From Streblospio benedicti (lineage: Eukaryota > Annelida > Polychaeta > Spionida > Spionidae), in the NCBI GenBank assembly GCA_019095985.1, contig CM032662.1, positions 4,688,815-4,752,814 on the forward strand: a DNA stretch of 64,000 nt. Reading direction: 5' to 3'. Both the position numbers and the translations under genes were made by a program. Each line of letters opens with the position of its first letter. Within the stretch, counting starts at the first letter, position 1. The notes under the pieces are model-generated. The model was not told where the DNA came from and did not search any database. It saw only the letters and a program-made list of their open reading frames with translations. Of the stretch, positions 12,061 to 23,959 are shown piece by piece.

Positions 12061-12738
12061 TCTGCGTTCCCGAGCAGGTGCCCGAGAGAGGATGGTCAAC
12101 GAACGCTGTCTTGTACTAATGAATAGAAAATTGGTTGACTTTGACGTGATATATTTGCATTTCATGATTAGAAATACAAATAGCTATGAATGAGAAGTCA
12201 TTCAATATACTATGGTCTACAACATACAGACCATATCTAGGCGCTGATATCGTCTATAGGTATCGCCGAACGGTGATTGTCAAACACATGGCGATGCATG
12301 TGACTCATGTTCAAAATAAACTATTTAGTTAAAATAATTACCCAGATTTATATATACAAGTGGAATTGCATATTACTGCAGATTATTTCCATCAGAATAA
12401 TACATTAATACGACAACCGTGTGTTGATGTTTTTGGTCAAATGATCGATAGTATAACAGAATTGAGATTAGTCACTTGTCACTTGCATGCTTGTAATTTG
12501 CAGAGGTTTACTGACAACTTAAAATTATCATAGACACATAAGACACTTAAAATTTGATGCAGATTCTTATTTCTACACTTTCAGTTCATACTTTACATTT
12601 GGAAAGAAATGTCCATTGATCCCATCACATAGTCGTAATGTTCTTTGATGTGCTGTCAAGTCCACTACGATTGTGTTGACCATTTTGACTAGCAAAGTTT
12701 GATCATCGAATGTCCTGCTATTTCATAATAATTGGTAT

Positions 12739-12999
12739 GGTTAGAAACGCACACTTCTGTAGATTACATACATAGTAATAAAATATTTTTGGGATAGGTA
12801 TGGATGAGATACTGACATATTTATTACCGAACCAGCGTTTGACAATGACAGCCATACCACCGTATGGCTGTCATTGTCAAAACGCTGGTTAGGGAAGAAA
12901 AAGTGTCCGAACATTTTGCTTAGTATTTCAGCATTTGCCATGGCTAGTAACATTTAATTAATACATATGTAATCTACAGAAGTATGCGTTCCAACCACA
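12739..12999. mobile_element. Palindromic MITE with an inner hairpin
   Basis: The outer ends are inverted: GGTTAGAAACGCACACTTCT on the left and a matching AAGTATGCGTTCCAACC on the right, both next to TGTAGATTACATA or its complement. The centre (about 12832-12891) is a separate 27-bp-arm hairpin carrying GACAATGACAGCCATA. No protein is encoded. The superfamily is not clear. Confidence 0.65.
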
Positions 13000-13114
13000 T
13001 CAATTATAAAAAAATTTAGTAGCATATTTTATTACTAAACTTTGAAGGTAAAAGTGTGCAATATATCGAAGTGGATTTGACAAGCTGATTAGTCTATAAA
13101 CAAATGTAATAGAA

Positions 13115-13261
13115 ATTAAGATGAGATGCAATATTAAAATTTTCAATAATTTTAACAAATTTTCAGCATGTACTGCCTTCATCAAGTTATAAAATGAAGG
13201 CAGTACATGCCGAAAATTTGTTAAAATTATTGAAAATTTTAATATTGCATCTCATCTTAAT
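13115..13261. repeat. Fold-back with 68-bp arms
   Basis: Arms 13115-13182 and 13194-13261 are reverse complements with a single mismatch around an 11-nt loop. The arms end in ACTGCCTTCAT and ATGAAGGCAGT. The near-perfect match implies a recent origin, or an assembly artefact next to the scaffold gap. Confidence 0.9.
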
Positions 13262-13391
13262 TATTAATATTTTTTTTATAATCAATGGATGCGGCACAGC
13301 AATTACTACATTTATTTTGATTAGTCTATGCCTACAATAAATGTTATCTTGCTGAGTTTCTATCAAGACAATATTATTTATCTCATGAAAA

Positions 13392-13491
13392 NNNNNNNNN
13401 NNNNNNNNNNNNNNNNNNNNNNNNNNNNNNNNNNNNNNNNNNNNNNNNNNNNNNNNNNNNNNNNNNNNNNNNNNNNNNNNNNNNNNNNNNN
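13392..13491. other. Scaffold gap (100 N)
   Basis: This is a run of exactly 100 N, the conventional placeholder for a gap of unknown size. Confidence 1.
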
Positions 13492-13965
13492 AGCAAAACT
13501 TTTGTTTTATAGCATGACTAAGGAACTGATATAATGCAAATAAACTGTAATCTTGCATATCAGACTTTAGTAAACAGTAAAAGTTCAAAGGATGTTAACA
13601 TATATATTATTTTAGTTAGACCTCCCGCTAACAAGGTGGTATGAAGATAATGTTGTTTTTAGAAATAAGGTTTTTGACGAGGTTATGGCTCATCATATTA
13701 TCTTCAGAAGTACGAGTACATGTACTAGTGTTGCTCTTCTTTAGTACGACTATGGAATGTAACAATGCATCCACAATCATGAAATTGTGTACAGTTGAAG
13801 CAGATATAAATGCTATGTTTGATACTTGAAAATATATACGTCTCTGTGTGTTTTTACTGATTTCCTTTATCGCGTCGTTTCAGATTTGTGTTTGTTTCAT
13901 TTTGAAACTAACTAGTTGTGTGTGTTTTTTTATGCGTGTGTGCGCGCACACGTATGTGTTTGTCT

Positions 13966-14136
13966 CTGGACAAGCTAGAGCATTTACTAATGAACCGATT
14001 TTGCTTAAACTTTACACATGTTTTTATGCTTCAATGCTTTCATTGCAAAATAAACATTGCTAAAATTAGCATCTTTATTGCCCATAACTCAGCGTTCTTC
14101 TAGCAACGCTATGCTCTCTGAGCACCTTTGATCGAG
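13966..14136 (-). repeat. R1 dispersed repeat, partial copy
   Basis: This is the reverse complement of the two ends of the repeat at 43401-43920, with the middle missing. It keeps the GACAAGCTAG part and the CTCTCTGAGCACCTTTGATC end. It lies in the presumed 5' intron of the carbonic anhydrase gene. No upstream exon of that gene was found in 13500-14330. Confidence 0.6.
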
Positions 14137-14333
14137 TTGATTTTTTTCATTCATTTGGTGATATATTTGGTGTGATTTATTTACTTTTTGTGTAAAAGTT
14201 TGGTCTTCAGTATTGGTCATGAAACTCTACTTGTAGACCTACACCACTGCTGGCATAATGAAATAATAGATAATAGCCTGAAAATGTTAGCAAAAATATT
14301 GGTGACAAATGAAGTTTAATTTATGGATTGTAG

Positions 14334-14596
14334 GTTCTCCTGGGTTCCACTGGGGCTACCAGCCAGATAACGGTAGGTCAAATTTAATCATATTCTTATG
14401 GTTGCAGATCTAACGTTGAGATTCATATTGTACAAATTATATGAAATGGGTTTTAATGGCAAATTTCATTACTTTTGTTATACGTTTGTTAAGTACTTTT
14501 TAGATTTTTAACATTACGACAATTTAGATGGAAATAAGCATTACATATATATGTACGCTTTCATGTGCTATTCTAGGAGCATTAGTTCTGAAGAAT

Positions 14597-14637
<41 letters not shown>

Positions 14638-17600
14638 CCAACCAACCAATCAATCAACATTTTGCAGGTCCAGACGTTTGGCCTAGTCACTATCCAACAT
14701 GCCGAGAAAACATGCAGTCTCCGATCGCAATAGATTCCAAACAGGCACAGTTTGATCCAAACCTTGCTCGTGATCCATTGGTCGTGGACTGTCAAGATAT
14801 GGTATTTCGGTGGGATTATTCAAACAATGGACACTCATGTAAGACTTAAAGTGAACAGCTGTGATGAACGTAGCCTCACAATTCATTTACAAAATAGAAT
14901 AATGCATATGAGATAATAATCTACGTTCAAATTTCACATTACATGTAACTTTTTATCGCTAGATGTGTACACCGTTCGGGAAACCTTTTCTGAGGGGATA
15001 CCAACAATCAGTGGTGGAGGTCTCCCTGGTGTCTACCAACTCAAGCAGTCCCACTTTCATTGGGGCGACGACAGTAGTTCGGGGTCTGAGCACATAGTGG
15101 ATGGAAGCAGCGCTCCACTAGAGGTACTGTGACAGAGTATAATTTATCATTGTCCACCTTATTTCGAAATACCTTGGCAAGATGGTCATGAGCTGTCTGT
15201 GTCGGAGCGACCGCCGTTTATGCTCTGTTGGCGCGGCGACCAAACACCCCTTTTTATTTGCTATTTGCTATTTTATAGGAGTAGAAATAGCAAATATGAA
15301 ATGTGACATTATGCTTAATTCGAAACTTGACCATTATCAACCAGCCTTCAATAGAATAATATTTACTAATCAATTACCTGGTCCTTAAATATAATATTGC
15401 TAAATCTCCATGTTGTGTTGTAATGTGTGTCATAATGTGTTATAAGGATTTGCCTTAATCTGTTAAGTAGTTACTGCATGTATATTGTTAAACTGATGAT
15501 CTTACACTGTAACATTTTACCTGTTCTTCATTTCTTTTGGTGTTTTATTTTGAAAAGGAGCCTTCAGGAGTTCGACAACGTTAAATGAATAAAAAAATGA
15601 AATCAAAATTAAACTTTAGAACAAAAACGTTTCATATTAGTAATAATACAGCCGTAGAAAAAGAAAGCAAGACACTATTGACAATGAGCAGGAGATACAT
15701 GATAATGTACCTGTGCACAGTCGAGAAGAGAGACCAATAACTAAAGTAGATAGGGTACAATTCGATCTTTCTACAATAAGAGATAAGGTTTATGAAGACC
15801 AAGTTAAGACAGTATTGATGAATAACAAGGAAGCATTCATAGTGAGAGATAAGCCAAAGACAGAAGCAAAACGCTTCACAAAAACATCAGCAATATCAGC
15901 ACATCAAGGACGAAAGAGAGACAACATCAGAGTATTATTTGAGCAGAAGGACACATACGTTTTAGGTGTGACATCTGGGGTTTATCGTCTGCTGGCAGAA
16001 TAAGTTTAATAAAACATCAAACTGAAAAAAGATGAAAACTAGTTGGTGGTGAAGACATCGGCAGTTTTTAACTCCGTAAATTCCTTGTTTCTATGAAGTA
16101 CAGTTACTCCATCACAGTGCCTATATTTATATAAGACATTTTATGAACTTGTTAGAAGCTGGCGTTCATGATTTAGGTGTATGGCATAGATTTAGAATGA
16201 TGAGTGCGTTAGGGTTCTCCACCGCCAAGGTTTAAAATTGGTTGATTCAACGCACATCTCTTGACGATTACGCTCCTGGGTGGACTGGACAGTGTAAGTG
16301 TGTCAGGGATGCCATCACGGGATCTGGGGTGACACGCCCACGGCAGGCTGCCCGGTGGCGAGGTTCAGGTTCCATGTCCAACCCTGTGAGTTATGGAGAG
16401 TGCACAATAGTGGTACGTTACCGCTGTGGTTATAGCTCCTCAGGATACAACAGTGATCACATTCTGGAGTCACTGATACATGAACGCTGAAGAACAAAAG
16501 ATCCGAGCCTCTGACAGAGGATAATGAAGAAATTAGACCCAACGGGAAGGTACAACTGAAATTTGCTATAGAGAAGAAAGTTGCACGAGTATGTTCTACG
16601 TATTTTCATCTCTCAAATTGTGATTCCTATGCCTGAAAGATTATGCATTTCATGGCAAAAACTAATGATAGTTTATCTGCAAATGGATGCAACACAGAAT
16701 ACGTCTTCCACAGCTGCAAGCAACAAGGACAACGCGGCAACAACCCACGGGACTCCTATGATGATACAACATTTTGGAGCCATAAAGAATATTCAATGGT
16801 TCCACTATCACAGCACCGGCTGGGCCACATCCACGCCATATCCCAGGGTCGCAGAACCGAAATCAAACTGCACACATCTACGGCGAGCTAAAGATCATGT
16901 ACTACTGACACTACCGACCATCATCGGAGACGAATTTACTACATTCTGGATCGGCACGAGTCAAGTCAACAAATTTACATGTGCCTTCTACATCAAAGAA
17001 CTCTTATTGACAATATATTATGAAAATTCATTATTTAAATTTATGATGTTGTATCTGATAGATGTGATTTGATATGTACAGGTTGCATATAGGGTTACAA
17101 TTGTCACGTGCGACGGCACGCGGTTTAACATTCACTTTCTATGTATTTTATTTCATTGTTACACTTTACTTTTATATTCATACATGAAATTTTCATATGT
17201 AACGTGCGACTGCACGATTTATTATTTCTTAGTATAGTATCTATCAATTTATTGTTTTACATTTGTATTTATGTATTTGATTATGTGCATTTATTATTTG
17301 ATTTCATATATTTTATTATTTGTAATCACATATTATGTTATTACTGCTGTGTTTGGTTCACGAAATTTCCACTTTTTCAAAGCCCTCAATTTCGTTTAAT
17401 TTTATAATTACTTTAATAATTGATTTTATTAATAAAATCAATCAGTTAAGGGGGGAAGGTTGCTGGGACATGGAATAAGTCCAGCTGTTTATCTAGAAGC
17501 CTACGACACCAAACACAGTAGTCTGATCACTGTAATCTCTATAAAGCTAGCTGCAGAGCTCTGCTCTGGGCCTTTGTACAATAAAGAATACAAGCCTCTC

Positions 17601-20600
17601 TCCGCGTTGTACCACACAGTGTATCTGAAAGTAAATACAACTAATTCTTGCATCTTGGAAATATAAAAGCAGCATTTCTAAAAATCTAATCTTAGATGCA
17701 TTTCGTGTTCTGGAACACAGCTGAAGAATCATATGAAGTGGCCGCAGAAAATGGGTCGTTAGCTGTCTTTGCAATTCTTTTTCAAGTATGTATGTTGCAA
17801 ATCTATATTACATGAATAAAACTGTATAAGTATAAACACCAACTATAAATACTGCAATATGTTGAATTATATATGCGAGTACAGGAATAAAAAGCACGGC
17901 ATAGGCAGATCCATGGAGCGTATGGGGGGCACGCCGCCCCCTTCCCACCAAAATATTTCAATTTCATGGGATTTTGGCACATTCCCCATTGATCGTGCGC
18001 ATGAAAAACATGATTTCCATTATTAAGTGTGTTCCACCCATCGTTTCCAAAATCCTGGATCTGCCACTGAGCACGTATACATAGAAGGCAGAGTATTTAC
18101 AATACATATGCGTATTCCATTGAAGTGGGAAATTATTGTATACTTTCACTGATGGAAGGAGGTAGACAACCCTCCTGCACATCCCAATGGTGAAGGCCAA
18201 GGATTGGTGTGGCATAGTGAATTGGGAAGCATCAACAGGCCTAGTGATACATTGCACAAAGGTAATACTCGCTAGATTATTATTGATTGTGTTGTGTATG
18301 CCGTTTTAGCTAACAATTGGCCACCTATGGACACTACATGTATTAGGATGGTAAGATTGGCAGCCGTATACCTATGCACGTTACAGAATATTACTCAAAA
18401 TATGTGCAATGTAACTTTTCAGGTGAATGTAATGATTTGCCCTGTTATCTGAATATCGGCCAATTTCAAAATTTCTTTCATCGTATGGTTGACTTAAACA
18501 AATACTATCGCTACTATGGAAGTCTGACAACACCCCGTGTACCCAGGGTGTCATCTGGACAGTTTTTATGGACAGGCCAGTAATAGGCCCAGAGGCGGTA
18601 AGAATATTCGCAGACAGGTATACATGTACTAGAGTGGTTGCAGCGCCCACAGTCACGGAGTCCCAATGTTTGTTTACATCTAGACACCCACCCCCTCCTC
18701 CCCGACTCTAGATGTAAAGAAACATTGAGACTCAGTGACTGTGGAAGGATCATGTGGTGAATTTGAACGAATATTTGACTGCTATGCGGTATCTCTAAGC
18801 TCATACAATTACCAGCAATTACACATTGAAAAATATAGTGTCTTCGCTAATGCAAGATAATTGTCTGATTAACCTATGCACGGTGTACATTCGAACATCC
18901 ATACTGGTCTTGTGGTTTACAGTTGATAAATCTGCGAGCCCTCGAAGAGGAGCTCTCGGATCAGCTGAGGCCGAGAACCAATCGGTCGAAACTACCGACC
19001 AACCCAGCCTCTCAACGGGCGTGTTGTGACTACACCTTTAGGTAAGAAATTCCTGTGTAGCTAAATATTTAAATGTGATTCATCACATATGTCTGAGGAA
19101 AGTGACTCTGATAAATATGTCCTTGTAGTGGCATATGTCAAAACAAGAAGAGTACGCAGAGTATCAATGCCATCCAGATCAGGAGACTATATTTAATAAT
19201 TTGAATGTAAGTGTGCAACGGTTTAGGGATGTTTGCTCAACACCCACCACCATAGTGGAAGAAATGGGTGCAATGTTTAGCAAATAAAGGTAAGATGTAC
19301 GTAAGTGTGCAGAAAATATACAGAACTCGTCAGATGACAATTTTTCTTAACTCATTCAAGTTGATGGCAATGGTTTTGCAATCAAATGGATTAAACACAC
19401 TTTCACCAACTTCATATTGTGCATCTATTTTTTGCAAACATTGTGTGATTGAAATCTTTCAAAAAAATTAGTTGATGGCAGCTGGAGTGAGTGGAGTCCC
19501 TGGAGCGACTGTGACTGCGACTCAAACGAGCAGGAGAGAATCAGGACGTGTGATGATCCGGCTCCGGATAATGGAGGCAAAGAGTGCGACGGTGAAAAAG
19601 ACAGAAACTCAGCAATGTGAACCGGAAGGATGCCCAGGTGAATATATGTTTGATGGTGATTATATGCATGTTCATTAGTGTATTGCATGCCTTTGGTATT
19701 GATTCTTTGTCCATCAGAATGGGAATCAAGTCATCATTTTGTTTACTACACCAATCCAAAGTTTCAGGCTAGGGTAAAACTGGTATAGATATTTTCCTGC
19801 CTCCAGACCATAGTTTGGTAATGGACCCTTTACTGTGGTAGGGCAATGCGTTAGATGTTGGTGGTAGTGACTCAGGACTCCCTGCTCATGAAAATAGCAT
19901 ACATCTGGCCTCCTCTGTGTTTTCAACATTTTGTTTGTACATTTTACAAACAAATGTCTCACCTTTTTTTTATCTTTTCCTCGGTCAACTAACCAACTCC
20001 AATATCCTTCAGAAGAGCATGATGATTTTTTGAACGTATCAAATGTTGTCTTCTTTGTATGTTTGCAAAAGAACGACGTGGTATGTGAACCAGATAGGGC
20101 ATGGAAAGATAACCAAGACTCTTCAGACTGTTCAGGAAGGCCATCACGAATAGCATTGACAGGTTTGCTTTTAGATGTTTGCTTTTAGAAGGACCAGCCA
20201 TCAATCACACTTAACAATCTATTTCCTGCACATGTGCCAAAAGTTACACAAAAACATCGGTGTCTCTAGACCACACTACAACATTATCAACATCGGATAA
20301 AATTAATAATGTTGTGAATGTCATACATTACCTCCCAAATCAGAGACCTGTTTGTTGTTGATTTTGATGATACTTTCAATCATAAAGGAATGTCTAACTC
20401 AAGAAAGAAAAAGGATAATAATGATATGAAAGCACTTGAGGATATCACGAAAATGTTCAACATTATTTCTTTTGATACTGAGACTGATGTATTTCAAAAT
20501 GCTGCAAACAAAGATGTTGCCACTGAAGCTACACAGGTTTCATTGTTAAATGCATGTGAACGTGGACAAGCTCAAACGGAGAATTTTGTGAAAGAGTGCA

Positions 20601-23600
20601 TGATAGCTTCAGATGATGTGTGATCCAATTAAAGAAAGTCACCCCATTACCTTTGTGTCACTCTATGTGCAACCATCAAAAGAAAACCTCTGATAACACT
20701 CAGATACACAAAATAGACCGGACTGTCCTTCAAAGGCTCATTATAGCATACGAAGCTGGAAGGTCTGTAGACCTAAGGGAAATAATGAGACATGAACTTA
20801 TGCCAGTGCCTGTATCACTTGCAGATGTAAATGGAAAGTTGAAGACTGGTGACAAATCTATTATGGCGAATGTCCTTAAACGAGACGTGGTCTGCCCTGA
20901 CATATTACACTTGGAAGGGTCATCGAGACTTCTTATAGATAGGCAGGCTCTTGTATATGCACTTGGAAAACTGAAGAGAGTGAATAACTTTGTGTAATTG
21001 TTCCATGGCAAGCAAGAAAAACAGATGCAAATGTAGGAAATCTAAGTTATTTTTTACTCGGTTGTGATGCTGCACAAATGATGGTTTATGTATGAATAAA
21101 TACAATTAATCATCATTATTGATTTCTCAGTACTACCACTGTCATTTAAACTGTTCATGTTTAGTCATTATTTCACGTAACGACATTGATAGCGCTACAT
21201 ACCTTTTTTGAACTACAAAATGTCTAGATTAAGTATTAGATTAAGTAATATTTCATTTGGCCCAATGGTGATAATGCTTTGTATTGTTTTTCAATAAAGT
21301 TTTACTGCTTGATGAATTGTTACAAATTTCTATACACATTTTTGGGGTGAAATATTGAGTAAACTAAATTACGGGGGTAATTTTGATCGTTTTGACCTTG
21401 AAAATGATCTCAAGGTCAAATATTACAACATTTTTAGAATCCTTACATATGACTTCCTATCCATTAATAACAGTAATAATGTGTCTAAAATCGATATTAA
21501 TGGAGTTAAGAGCAGTTTTTTGTATATTTTGGCGGCCATTTTGTTTTTTTCAATTTTGAGGCCTTTAGCTCGAGAACTCGTTCTGCCAACATTTATAGGG
21601 AGAATCGGCATACCCAAATTGTGCTAAAAAAGTATGTTGGCAACTTTTACTAAAAAATGCCCGTAGGTCCTTAACGGAGGCTCTTTTCTGATTATCCGAC
21701 CTGCCTTCTAGTAGCATAATGTAGATCTCTCAAACAATTCCTTTTGCGGATTCTCAAGGTTAATTCATTTTTTTCTTGCAGGTCAAGATTATATTCATGG
21801 GAGGGGACACAGACATTTTTTTATGAATGGAGGTCAAGGGACATCAGTTTTTGTAATCACATCAGCATGGGACAAGACCTTTTTTCAGACAAATTTTCAA
21901 TATACACTGCCCCCCCCCCCTTGCCTGGTCAATATTGCACCGTCTCTTAGGATCACAAAGTGTCATAAAATCTGTATGCACACTTTTTAAATTGATACTT
22001 GCATTTCATTTTCAATAGACTTTGAACCGCAATGTTACAACATTACTCTGGGTTATGACATTATCGGAGATGAGCTGGATCAAAACCACCGGGGTCCGTG
22101 ATCGACTTTGTGAACATCTTTGAAGCGGATTCTCAAGTGCTTATAGTGCGATTCTACGTTGACCGGTGAGCTTTGCCTTGCATGTATGAACTTGTACCGT
22201 ACATACATCACACAAATTATAGATATATGTTATAAATGATAGAACCAACATCTTTTGTTTTTTCAATTCACATTTTAATTAAATATTTCCAACCTTGCGG
22301 TCATCTTCAGAATATAATGTAAAATGAACCAAATTAAATTACAAAACAGTACTGTTTTCAATATATATGAATATAATACAGAACATGAATCAAAACATAA
22401 CAACACAAGGATTAAGGATGATAAATATGATAAATATATGGTTCAAGTTATACTAGTCTTTCAATTCGTTTGTACGCTGTCCCTCCGTCTCTCTCCGTCT
22501 ATCCATCTCTCCTCCATGGCTAATTATCTCTGTTTTTCCATATATCTCAAACTTCATCGTTCTATCTTTGCCCGTGTCTATCTCTATCTCTGCTGAGAAT
22601 CAAACACATGTATAATGTCTTACTTCTCTAGTGAATGCATAGATGGCCAGTTCAACCTGAATATCTATAAAGAAGAATACAGATTTCCGGGCGATGTCGT
22701 CTATGAAACAATCTACTCTATCCCACTGGGTAAAGATTTCCCACTTGGGTGGAACGAGGTATGATTCTCTGTAGAATCTCTAGACATAGGCAGATCCGGG
22801 GGGGCGGCGCCCCTTCACACCAAAATACTTCATTTTCATAGTTTTTCATGAAATCCCGTAAGTGCGCCCCCACCCCCTTTCCAAAAACCCGGATCCGCCA
22901 ATGCTAGCGGTTGCATGTATTAAGATGCAACAGGCTGTTTTATTTCTAGATGACCACACCATTGAACTGAATGGCATGTAGCCTGCTCAAAGATGTCCTA
23001 TGTATTTTGACGGGTTTTGTTCTTCTTGTCCCAGGTGGATATTTCTGATCAAGGAATCCATGCTGAAGAATTCTGGTATTATGGATTTAGTTACACAAGA
23101 CTCAACCCTGTGCCTTTTACTGAGGTAAGCGCACTACCAAAGGACAGTGACATGCATGTGATTTAATCATTATTTTCCCGCCATTTTCTATGAGAACAAT
23201 ACAGTAAAACCTCTCTATTAAGACCACCTTTGGGACCAGAGTTAGATGGTCTCAATAGAGAGGTGGTCTCTATACAGAGGCTCATTTTAACAGCTTATGC
23301 ACCTTTTGGAAAAGTGGTCTTATTGTAGATGTGGTTTCAATGGAGAGATGGTCTTAGCTGGAGGTTCTACTGTACATTGTACGTGTATTTCAACAAACGA
23401 GCATCAAAGGATCACAATTTTCTTCATTTGCTTCGAGAGACAAGGGACGGGGATGTGTAGGATTGTGGCTGCGTTACCTACAGATAATATAACTTGATAC
23501 TATACTTCTCTTTGTATATCAGACTGATTGCGCCGACGAAATTGGATATGGGGTAAAGTCAGGAATCGCTAGACCTGGACGTAGTTACAGGTTCAAGAAA

Positions 23601-23942
23601 TTCAAGGATGCCATGTATTCGTTCTCTATCGTCACCAATACGTACTGCGTGGAGTATGTACTGCTGTTATGTTATCTATATAAATTGTAGCGAAAATTTT
23701 ATTTTACAAAAAAAAATAATAAAAAATACAAGTATGCCAACACCCATGGTGTGAACCAATGAGAGCATTTCAGCACATGCAATGCAATTGCTTATCCGAT
23801 GTGTTTATTATCAATTGGCAATATTCATATATGTTCTATATTTTTCAGTTAATCCAGTACAATTCGGCAAGAACTTGACCCTTCGCTAGCAGATACGATT
23901 GGACTACTAACAACGTTTTGGCAACTGTTGTACTGAAATAAA
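14334..23942 (+). CDS. Secreted alpha-carbonic anhydrase with TSP1 repeat and novel C-terminal region
   Basis: Exons that join in phase: 14334-14372, 14668-14838, 14963-15123, 17696-17785, 18159-18261 (least certain), 18423-18597, 18923-19041, 19472-19637, 22019-22165, 22632-22758, 23035-23124, 23523-23657, 23849-23878 (stop). Poly(A) signal 23937-23942. The first seven encode an alpha-CA (CO2 + H2O to bicarbonate). Visible motifs are HWGY, the proton-shuttle His in NNGHS, the zinc ligands in HFHWG and EMHF, SEH, SLTTP and NYRPTQPLNG. Exon eight is a TSP1 repeat (WSEWSPWSDCDC to CEPEGCPG). The remaining exons give about 145 residues with paired cysteines and no known family. The 5' exon with the signal peptide is not found. 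Four exons each contain a one-base homopolymer indel relative to the expected frame (near 18534, 18993, 19601, 22090), so this is either sequence error or a young pseudogene. Introns hold a fossil LTR element and PIN-like fragments. Confidence 0.8.
14600..14657. repeat. (CAAT)n microsatellite before CA exon 2
   Basis: About 14 tetranucleotide units (CAAT, partly CAAC) end 10 nt before the 3' splice site at 14667. Length change here would alter the distance between the branch region and the acceptor. Confidence 0.9.
15640..17650 (+). mobile_element. Fossil LTR retrotransposon (probably Ty3/Gypsy) in CA intron 3
   Basis: The frame at 15713-16003 resembles the segment before the reverse transcriptase of Ty3/Gypsy elements (VQFDLSTI..., then NNKEAF). 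Decayed coding-like sequence continues to about 17070. A polypurine tract (AAGGGGGGAAGG, about 17448-17459) is followed by an LTR-like segment with CAATAAAG, to about 17650. The 5' LTR was not found. The element is broken and internally depleted, with many breaks. It ends about 45 bp before CA exon 4. Confidence 0.45.
17904..18065. mobile_element. hAT-like MITE, copy 1
   Basis: It is bounded by GGCAGATCCATGG and CCTGGATCTGCC. The middle has the family-typical CACCAAAATA and TCCAAAATCC parts. It is one of at least six copies in the window (22789, 39073, 44097, 46508 and 46823 are the others). It lies in CA intron 4. Confidence 0.75.
19690..20204 (-). pseudogene. C-terminal piece of a multicopy PIN-like protein family
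   Basis: Minus-strand sequence in several frames resembles the C-terminal part of a large, uncharacterised family common in marine invertebrates. The pattern is FHALSGSHTTSFF (family: HA.TGCDTTS), then VRHLFVK and a proline/Trp tail. The frame is broken. It sits head-to-head with the N-terminal piece at 20318-20997, inside the intron after the TSP1 exon. Confidence 0.45.
20318..20997 (+). pseudogene. N-terminal half of a multicopy PIN-like protein family
   Basis: Two adjoining frames (20318-20623 and 20620-20997) match the upstream half of the same family: the LREIMRHEL block, PVPVSLADVNGKLKTGDKS, and the start of the PIN-like nuclease fold at LLIDRQALVYALGK (family consensus near DGQALV.ALGK). 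It is truncated just after this, so most of the nuclease domain is missing. The change of frame at 20620 also indicates a pseudogene. Polyadenylation-like AATAAA follows at about 21095. Confidence 0.55.
21240..22018. other. Intron remainder, no exon accepted
   Basis: The last part of the intron before the 22019 exon holds a GACCTTGA.AATGATCTCAAGGTC hairpin-like stretch (about 21394-21420) and a C-run at 21909. A splice-acceptor-like TTCTTGCAG at about 21773 is followed by an open stretch that I do not accept as an exon. Confidence 0.35.
22789..22899. mobile_element. hAT-like MITE, copy 2
   Basis: It is bounded by GGCAGATCCGGG and CCCGGATCCGCC, is shorter than the other copies, and lies in the intron between the 22632-22758 and 23035-23124 exons. 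Confidence 0.75.
23202..23372. mobile_element. Pogo-like MITE with TA target duplication
   Basis: Ends are CAGTAAAACCTCTCTATT and the matching GGAGGTTCTACTG, flanked by TA on both sides (23200-23201, 23373-23374). The 171-bp body carries further copies of GAGAGGTGGTCTC-type sequence. TIRs of this kind with TA duplications are known for pogo/Tc1-mariner elements. A relative is at 41886-42068. Confidence 0.8.
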
Positions 23943-23959
23943 TCTTCAAATTACATTTG

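Noticed and set aside
13641-13829. Hydrophobic frame as a candidate signal-peptide exon for the carbonic anhydrase
   Set aside because: It has no donor in the phase needed to join the 14334 exon, and no typical signal-peptide end.
19541-19759. Minus-strand frames over the TSP1 exon
   Set aside because: Shadows of the plus-strand TSP1 exon, which has the tryptophan/cysteine pattern and splice sites.
21744-21950. Possible extra exon after TTCTTGCAG
   Set aside because: The phase of the 19637 donor joins directly to the 22019 exon. The open stretch ends in a C run and low-complexity DNA and has no matching donor.
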